A DNA stretch of 64,000 bases from Cercis canadensis. Lineage: Eukaryota > Streptophyta > Magnoliopsida > Fabales > Fabaceae. Position numbers and translations under genes: made by a program. This document shows, one piece after another, positions 58,025 to 64,000 of the stretch. The notes under the pieces were generated by a model. The model saw only the letters and a program-made list of their open reading frames with translations, was not told the DNA's origin and did not search any database. The first letter of the stretch is position 1; the number at the start of each line of letters is the position of its first letter. Location of the stretch: the NCBI GenBank assembly GCA_003255065.1, contig QAOA01001229.1:1029967-1093966 (forward strand), written 5' to 3'.

Positions 58025-58417
58025 GGTGAGGGTTATGTTACCCATTCTCTTAGAGGGAGTAGCACTACTCTCATTTTTTTTAGGTGGGATTTTGTGTAGG
58101 ACCCAATGTGACTTATAGTGTGACTTTAGTGTCGTTGTAAAAATATTAAAAAATTGAGTCACTCAATATGTATCTGAATATACATTTTTTTTATAAAATA
58201 TGAGAACGCCATAATATAAAAAAACATACTAAAAAGTAAATTTAAAAAAATTATTTTCATGCACGTTTTTTTATATTGTGCCATTTTTATATTTTATAAG
58301 TAATTGTATATTCTAATACATATTAGATAACTCAATTTTTTGAAATATTTATAACGATACCAAATGGTGGGTTTCACCCAAACTCACTCAACAAAGATGG
58401 GGTAACATAGTGCTTAC
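58025..58417. mobile_element. Fold-back MITE with 9-bp target duplication, 393 bp
   Basis: The left end ggtgagggttatgttaccc and the inverted right end gtaagcactatgttacccc match imperfectly. Inner blocks such as attgagt..ctcaatatgta and tataaaatat are also inverted copies. The direct repeat aaatattat (58016-58024 and 58418-58426) flanks it, a 9-bp duplication consistent with Mutator-like insertion. A second member of the family occupies the window start (1-174). Confidence 0.8.
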
Positions 58418-58426
58418 AAATATTAT

Positions 58427-61400
58427 AGCAAAAAGAAGAAAAAAAAAAAAAACAGATCACATCTAAAACAATTCACACACGTGCTTATTTCTTTGTAGCA
58501 AAAGTAGAACAACATAATCGGTAAAAAAGAATGACCAGAATTAGTCATAAGTAGCATTTTCCGCCCCAAAACAACACAAAAATAGAGGCAACTCCCATTT
58601 TTACCTTTCATACTTTCTCTATTTCCCATGTCTCCTATCCCCTAAACCCTCTTGTCCCCTTCAATGACCAATTGGAGAAGCAAAGCATTCAAAGAATCCC
58701 CATAGTACATACTCTTTATATTTATACCAAAAACTAGATAAAAATGGTAAGGATATAGAGCAACACCAAGTCAATGTTCCATTATGGCTTATACATAAAA
58801 TATGTTATCCCTATATGGCCGTTTTTCCATTGGAAGTAACTCCAACTCCATCTCCTTGTGAACCATTTAAAACTCCACTTTAAGGGGTTTATGCACTATG
58901 TGTGACTTCCATGGAGGGGTTTTAAAAACACAAACAAAAATAGACAAAAGCTTAAGTGGCGAGAGCGTGCAAGTCGATGACATAGGCTCACATGGGAGAG
59001 TAGCTGCCATCTGTTGCAATGCGTTAGCACTGTTTCGGGCCTCCCAAAGCGCTCTTTACAGGTGGGGTTTGGTTTGCTGCTGCTGCTGCTGGGAGAAGCT
59101 AAATAGCTAGTGAAGCCAAAGCAAGTGCAATTCTCGTGCTCTCTTTCTTCTCAGCGATTTCCATGACCTTCTTAGATTAGGGAACCCTAATTCTCTAGTT
59201 CTCACCCGAAATGCGTAGCTGAGGTTAGCGGAATTTTCTCGGCCTTGTTTGTGTTGTTGAGATGCCTCTTTGTGTGCGTGAAATTTGGTGAATGTGGTTT
59301 CGGACGATGGATTGTGGATTTTTTTCTTGGGGATTTCAACTGGTAGCTCACGATCCGAGCAGAAAGTGCAGCTCCTGAGCTATTGTGGTTTTGGTTTTTT
59401 TCTTGCATTTCATCTCATGGCTTATCTGTTTGTTCTGTGTCTTAATTATGCTTTGCGATCAATGCATGGGGGTTATGTGCTTTTGTTTCGGTTTGAATTC
59501 AGGGACTATCGTTTTTTGGGTCTTTGTCATTCTCTTTGGAGTGTCCTCCCCCCCAATTATATTAGATATGGAGGATTTGATGGTGGTTGATGAGTCTTTG
59601 ATGTTTCGCCCTTTGCTTCTAATATCTAACATAATAATCTTGCATTGTTTTAACATTTGAAGTTTGCATGCAACTTTGATGATTCCTGAACTGTGCGATT
59701 TTATATCCAGAGGATAAATCTATGTTTGCGTACGGAAAAGGCATAAAAAAGAAGTAGTAAAGTTCATGGAAACGATAAAAGTTTTGTTGATCTGAAATTC
59801 CAGTAGCTGTGTCATGATAATGCATCTGCATTTTGGTTTAAATCTGCTTACTGTTTAAATGATGGGATGACATTAATGTTTTGTCATGGATGCATTCGTG
59901 AAACTTGGTGAAATAATGCAGGATAATTGAGGGCCATGTGGGGTTGGGGTTGGGGAAAAAGAAATTTTAGGAGCAAGGGGTTGCACACCAAACTGGATGC
60001 TTGAGTGTATGGAGTCCCCCCTACCCCCCTTCGGAGGGTTTTTGGAGTAATATACTTGAAGAATAAATTTGAAATGATGTAATCCTAAACCTCGACTCTT
60101 TCTTTTTATTGTATTCAGTATGTTAGTACATTTTATTTCCTATATCATTTCCATTATATGCTTTTGACCAGCAATCGGAAAAGTGTCTGCAGTTGTACCT
60201 GATACTGAAGATATGGTTAATTAAGGCAGGAAATTTTGCATGGATAGAAATTTTTGCCCTTGTATTCTGTTTAGGCTCACTAGGAAATACTTACACTATT
60301 TTACCAAATCCCATGGTAAATGTAACAGAAAATATTATTTTGTAACTCTTTCTGTGTTAGTATAGACAATTATCCATCACATCTATGTGAAGAAGAAAAG
60401 AAAACCTTTTTGACTTTGACAGTTTTATGAATCCTTCAAGTGAAATTTCTTACTGAAGAAAAAGAAGATGAAAATTTGTAAGAAGACTGCAACGAGGCAT
60501 TTCTAGTTGATAATTTGGAAGAACAGTGCATTATAGCATGACACTAGATCTGTACTGCAGTGGAAAAATGAGACTCTCTATATTGAAATTTGAAAAGTAG
60601 TGTTGTGTGAAAAATAATTGATGTCTGATCCCCCATCCACTGTATAAAATGTCTAATTGCAAGTTTGTCCAAATCCAACGTACTAGTTTCTTGTTTTGCT
60701 TTGTTTTGTCTTTTTTTGAGGGTTGATAGTGCTTGGAATTACTAAATACAGTAGGGTGTGGGCTAAAGCTATATTGAAAGTTGATACCATCAATCTAGAT
60801 ATGAATCATGTCACCAAATTGCTGTGCTTGGTATATGCATCCTGAACAATAATTATTTTTCTGTAACTATCAGACTAACTGGAATTTTTCTTATTCCAAA
60901 ACTGGTAATTCATATATTTCTGTGTTGAAATGCTTTTATTTTTTTTAATACCTTGTGTGTGCATTTATGATTAATCTTTTCCTCTTTATGGTTTTAAGCG
61001 CTATTTTGGTCATTTGTGCTTTATACTCTTTCTTTGAGATAATAAGATATCTATGAACCACGGACAGTTAAAGAAAGGAGCTGTGTCTGTGTCCAGTGTG
61101 TATTGGATGCTCAAGTCAACATTTGACACTTAATAATATAATATATTTAGGTTTTGCTCTGTTGTTGTGTCTGTGTCATGTCATGTGTCGTTTCTTCGTC
61201 TATGCTTCATAGTAAGATATTAAAGTCTTAGGAAAAAGAGAAAGAATCTTTTTATGCAACCTTGCAGGCATGATTAAAATAGGATATAGATTGATCATAT
61301 GATTGTTGACTAAGAAGAAATCTTTCAACTAATTTATATGCCAAATTTATACTTAATGCCTTTGGGAAGGCAAAATATCTCCTACCAAAAATTTCAAGTG

Positions 61401-62381
61401 GCAAGTCTTGCTGAACATCAAACTAGTGTTGCATTAAATTGTTCTAATTCGAGAAACTTGAACCTTTGGGAGTGGAAATTGTTCTAAAGTAATAATAGCA
61501 TGCACATAAAGCAACAGTTTCATTTGAGAATGTTGGAGACAATATAGACCCAAATTCTAAAGAAAATGAATGGAATCCGAGATCTCAATGGATATAAACC
61601 TGTACAGAGCTAAGCTATTTTATATAAATAGAATCATAAAAAAGTAGTTTGGAAAGATTTTCATCTTGCTAAAGTAGGTTTTATACTTTCCTTGCTTGAT
61701 CCAAGCAGAGGAGAGGAGTGGGACAAAAAACAGAGTGAGAAGAGTGAGAGTTGAACCTTAACGATGAGCCATTCTTCTGTCATTAACCTGCCGGTGGTTG
61801 TGGCAAAAAAAAAGCCTGCTGGTGAAGATTCTCTTGTCTTGATTGTAACCTATAATGTCGTGGTTCTTGGAATTTGGAATTGTGCATATTATAAGTTTGT
61901 TTACTCAAAATTGTTTATGCCTAATGATTGAGAGTCCTTTGTGACTTATGAGATTGCAATCATTGAATCAGTTGATTAAATGACTACCTATTCTTCTATA
62001 TTTTTATTCTTGTTGCAATTTTTTTTTATACTTTTTGAATGGCTTGATTAAAAAGTTAGAGCTACCTTTTAAATCTGTTATTTTTGATCAATTTTTTTTC
62101 TAAATGTATTTCCTTCTTTTGTTTCAGTCACACTTGCATTTTGTCCATATTATAATTTTTCCCCCTTATGCAGATTTTTCGGCCATTACAATATGGTTTG
62201 ATTTGTTTCATCCTAGGTTGTGGGGTGGCAAAGTTTGTCAACTGGTAATTTATGGCGGAAGAAATGCTGTGCCTTTTGATTATTGTTCAGAATAGGGCAG
62301 AGCTAGCTTTTCATAATGTGGCAATACGTAGAACCAAGCTGTAAAAGTTGTAAATGAAGTGGAACCGCAACAATTGCAGAC
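58427..62381 (+). other. Probable promoter and spliced 5' leader of the acyltransferase gene
   Basis: About 4 kb without a recognised protein gene. GC-richer sequence at about 58950-59230, with a gctgctgctgctgct run at 59077-59092, resembles a transcribed leader exon; candidate donors are CAG/GTGGGG (59060) and GAG/GTTAGC (59223). An acceptor CAATTGCAG/ACATG sits directly before the start codon at 62382. If so, one or more leader introns total about 3 kb. The exact exons are not resolved. Confidence 0.4.
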
Positions 62382-64000
62382 ATGTTACTCAGCAAAGAAA
62401 TAGAAGATTTGTGTGATGATAACTTTGAGGGATCTAATGATGAAAAACGAATTTTCACTGATGTTTTTTTTGGCAATGACATTGTTCAGTCTAGTCAGAG
62501 GTGTCTTGTCACTGGAGTTATCAACTTTGAATGTGAATCCAGCAAAAACACAATTACATCACTTTGTTCCAGTAATGAAAACTTAGTTATAACGAGTCCC
62601 TCTGCTTCAAAAGTTACTCATCCTGAGGAGGTCTATAATGTTAATCTTTCTCGAGGGTGTATACCAGAGAGGCTCAATTATGAAGACCAGAATGAAGAGG
62701 ATGTGAATGTCAAACGCATGAAATTTTCTCTGGATGAACTTCCATGTAGTTCATCTGATTTAGAAAATCGTTTGAGTTCTTCTGCACTTTCAAAGGAACT
62801 TGTTTCTGACATGTCTTGTCCTGCTACAGACTGTGGTAATAAACCAATTGCCTTTCGTTTAGTTGAATCATCTATGCATGGTGTGACATCCAGTTGCTAT
62901 CTCTTGAACCATAACATAGAACTTAATAAGCAAGCTGCAGTGGATGAATTAGATATTGTAAATTGTAAATTAACAAGTGCAGATGGGAATGTTGCAAAAG
63001 AAGTGGCTGGAAATAAAGTGGTTGCCTCTCCTGTTTCCCAGGAGAGCTTTGCAAACCGGCTTGCAGTTATAAGTCCATCTATCACTGTCGTGGAGAAGTC
63101 TGGATCTCCTTTACATCCAGAGGAAACACTGCAAGAATTCCTATCTTCTGATATGGATATGGCAAATGGATCCTTGGAGCCAGGCTTTAAAAAGGATCCT
63201 CGTACTTTGTTGCAGTACCATATCGTGCAATTGCTTATGATGGCTGGATGGTCTATTGAGAAGCGTAAAAGACCTAGTAGGCGTTACTCCGAGTCAGTTT
63301 ATAGGACACCAGAGGGAAGGCCAGTTCGTGAGTTTACCAAAGCTTGGAGGTTATGTGGTCAGCTTTTGTCTGTTGATAAATGCAATTTGGTGCATGAAGA
63401 TTTGAAGGAATGGACTGATATTAGTCAATTCTGGTCTGATCTATGCAGTACAGTAGCAAATGTTGAAAAGGAACTGAACCAGTCAGAGACTGCTGCTATG
63501 TTGGCTCATCAATGGTGGCTTTTGGATCCCTTTGTAATAGTCATATATGTTGACAGAAAGATTGGTGCACTGAAAAAGGGAGAGGTAGTGAAAGCAAATC
63601 GGAGTTTAATTTCTGGCAAGTATAAGATGGCATGTGGGTCCATTGATTCAGTCGGGGCGAATTCTTCTGGAGCTGAGTTAAATCAGAAACATGACTCAGC
63701 TTTACTTTGTGATTCTTCTACAGTCATTATAAGTGCATCAACAGCTTCTGTGCTCAAATACCCTACCTGTAATCTAAATTCTAGTGATGGAAACTTCTCA
63801 GGATACAGTGAACAGACAAAAAATGGGGTTGTGAAACTTCCAACCGCTGCATCTGTTGTTAGTATTGGAAACCAAGAAGATCTGCATGTAGTGGGTAATG
63901 TCAACAATTTGGAGAATCAATGTAGGATTTCTTTAAACCAGAGAAGCAGTCTGGATCTGGTCTCCTTACCTGGTTACCAGTTGGATAACGCTGGGACACA
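62382..64000 (+). CDS. PHD-finger acyl-CoA N-acyltransferase, IDM1-like, 5' part
   Basis: An uninterrupted frame of 539 codons runs from the ATG at 62382 to the window edge. It opens MLLSKEIEDLCDDNFEGSND, followed by the conserved block VFFGND and CLVTGVINFECESSKN. After an acidic, Ser-rich linker, residues about 275-350 carry the most conserved segment: KKDPRTLLQYHIVQLLMMAG, EKRKRPSRRYSESVYRTPEG and REFTKAWRLCGQLL. These match the N-terminal half of plant nuclear proteins annotated as acyl-CoA N-acyltransferase with RING/FYVE/PHD-type zinc finger. In relatives, including the histone acetyltransferase IDM1 that acts in active DNA demethylation, the PHD fingers and GNAT domain lie further downstream, beyond this window. 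Catalytic residues therefore cannot be checked here. Confidence 0.85.
   Translation, partial: MLLSKEIEDLCDDNFEGSNDEKRIFTDVFFGNDIVQSSQRCLVTGVINFECESSKNTITSLCSSNENLVITSPSASKVTHPEEVYNVNLSRGCIPERLNYEDQNEEDVNVKRMKFSLDELPCSSSDLENRLSSSALSKELVSDMSCPATDCGNKPIAFRLVESSMHGVTSSCYLLNHNIELNKQAAVDELDIVNCKLTSADGNVAKEVAGNKVVASPVSQESFANRLAVISPSITVVEKSGSPLHPEETLQEFLSSDMDMANGSLEPGFKKDPRTLLQYHIVQLLMMAGWSIEKRKRPSRRYSESVYRTPEGRPVREFTKAWRLCGQLLSVDKCNLVHEDLKEWTDISQFWSDLCSTVANVEKELNQSETAAMLAHQWWLLDPFVIVIYVDRKIGALKKGEVVKANRSLISGKYKMACGSIDSVGANSSGAELNQKHDSALLCDSSTVIISASTASVLKYPTCNLNSSDGNFSGYSEQTKNGVVKLPTAASVVSIGNQEDLHVVGNVNNLENQCRISLNQRSSLDLVSLPGYQLDNAGT

Overview
This window is nuclear DNA from a eudicot plant. It is AT-rich, has intron-rich genes with canonical GT..AG splice sites, and encodes plant-only families: CLE peptides, a TBL xylan acetyltransferase, a MORF organelle editing factor, an ABCG half-transporter and a two-domain plastid-type DJ-1. 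No organelle, bacterial or viral block is present. The species cannot be named from the sequence. Seven isolated N bases (1993, 28388, 34662, 34997, 36787, 40886, 50386) look like closed scaffold gaps.

Layout: 1-4.1 kb is intergenic, with fold-back MITE-like elements and a 262-bp direct repeat around an N. 4.1-8.2 kb is a tandem duplication carrying two CLE peptide-hormone genes (+). 8.3-9.8 kb is a single-exon GT4 glycosyltransferase (-). 10.7-13.5 kb is mitochondrial malate dehydrogenase, 7 exons (-). 14.4-19.8 kb is tRNA isopentenyltransferase IPT9, 11 exons (-). 20.8-22.9 kb is a TBL/ESK1-type polysaccharide O-acetyltransferase, 5 exons (+). 23.3-26.3 kb is a plant-conserved gene of unknown function with a long leader (-). 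33.1-34.3 kb is the RNA-binding protein UBA2C (-), with what looks like an intron-containing 3' UTR downstream. 37.6-40.2 kb is MORF8/RIP1 (-). 42.4-44.2 kb is ABCG10 (+). 45.0-49.3 kb is a CRPK1-like cytoplasmic kinase, 6 exons (-). 52.2-56.2 kb is a two-domain DJ-1 protein, DJ1B-like, 8 exons (-). 62.4 kb to the window end is the first part of an IDM1-like PHD-finger acyl-CoA N-acyltransferase gene (+), still open at the edge.

The genes do not form one pathway. They span peptide signalling, cell wall, central metabolism, tRNA and organelle RNA processing, transport, cold/stress signalling and chromatin. Their order is informative: from memory, mMDH, UBA2C, MORF8 and DJ1 are neighbours on Arabidopsis chromosome 3, and mMDH, ABCG10 and DJ1 are neighbours on chromosome 1. 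The window therefore looks like an unduplicated version of that ancestral block. Mobile DNA consists of small non-autonomous elements, at least three with Mutator-like 9-bp target duplications, and one 5'-truncated LINE. I saw no LTR retroelement, CRISPR array or convincing tRNA gene, and no clear sign of a wholly new system. The most unusual items are the CLE pair, the uncharacterised gene with a duplicated leader region, and the MITE families.
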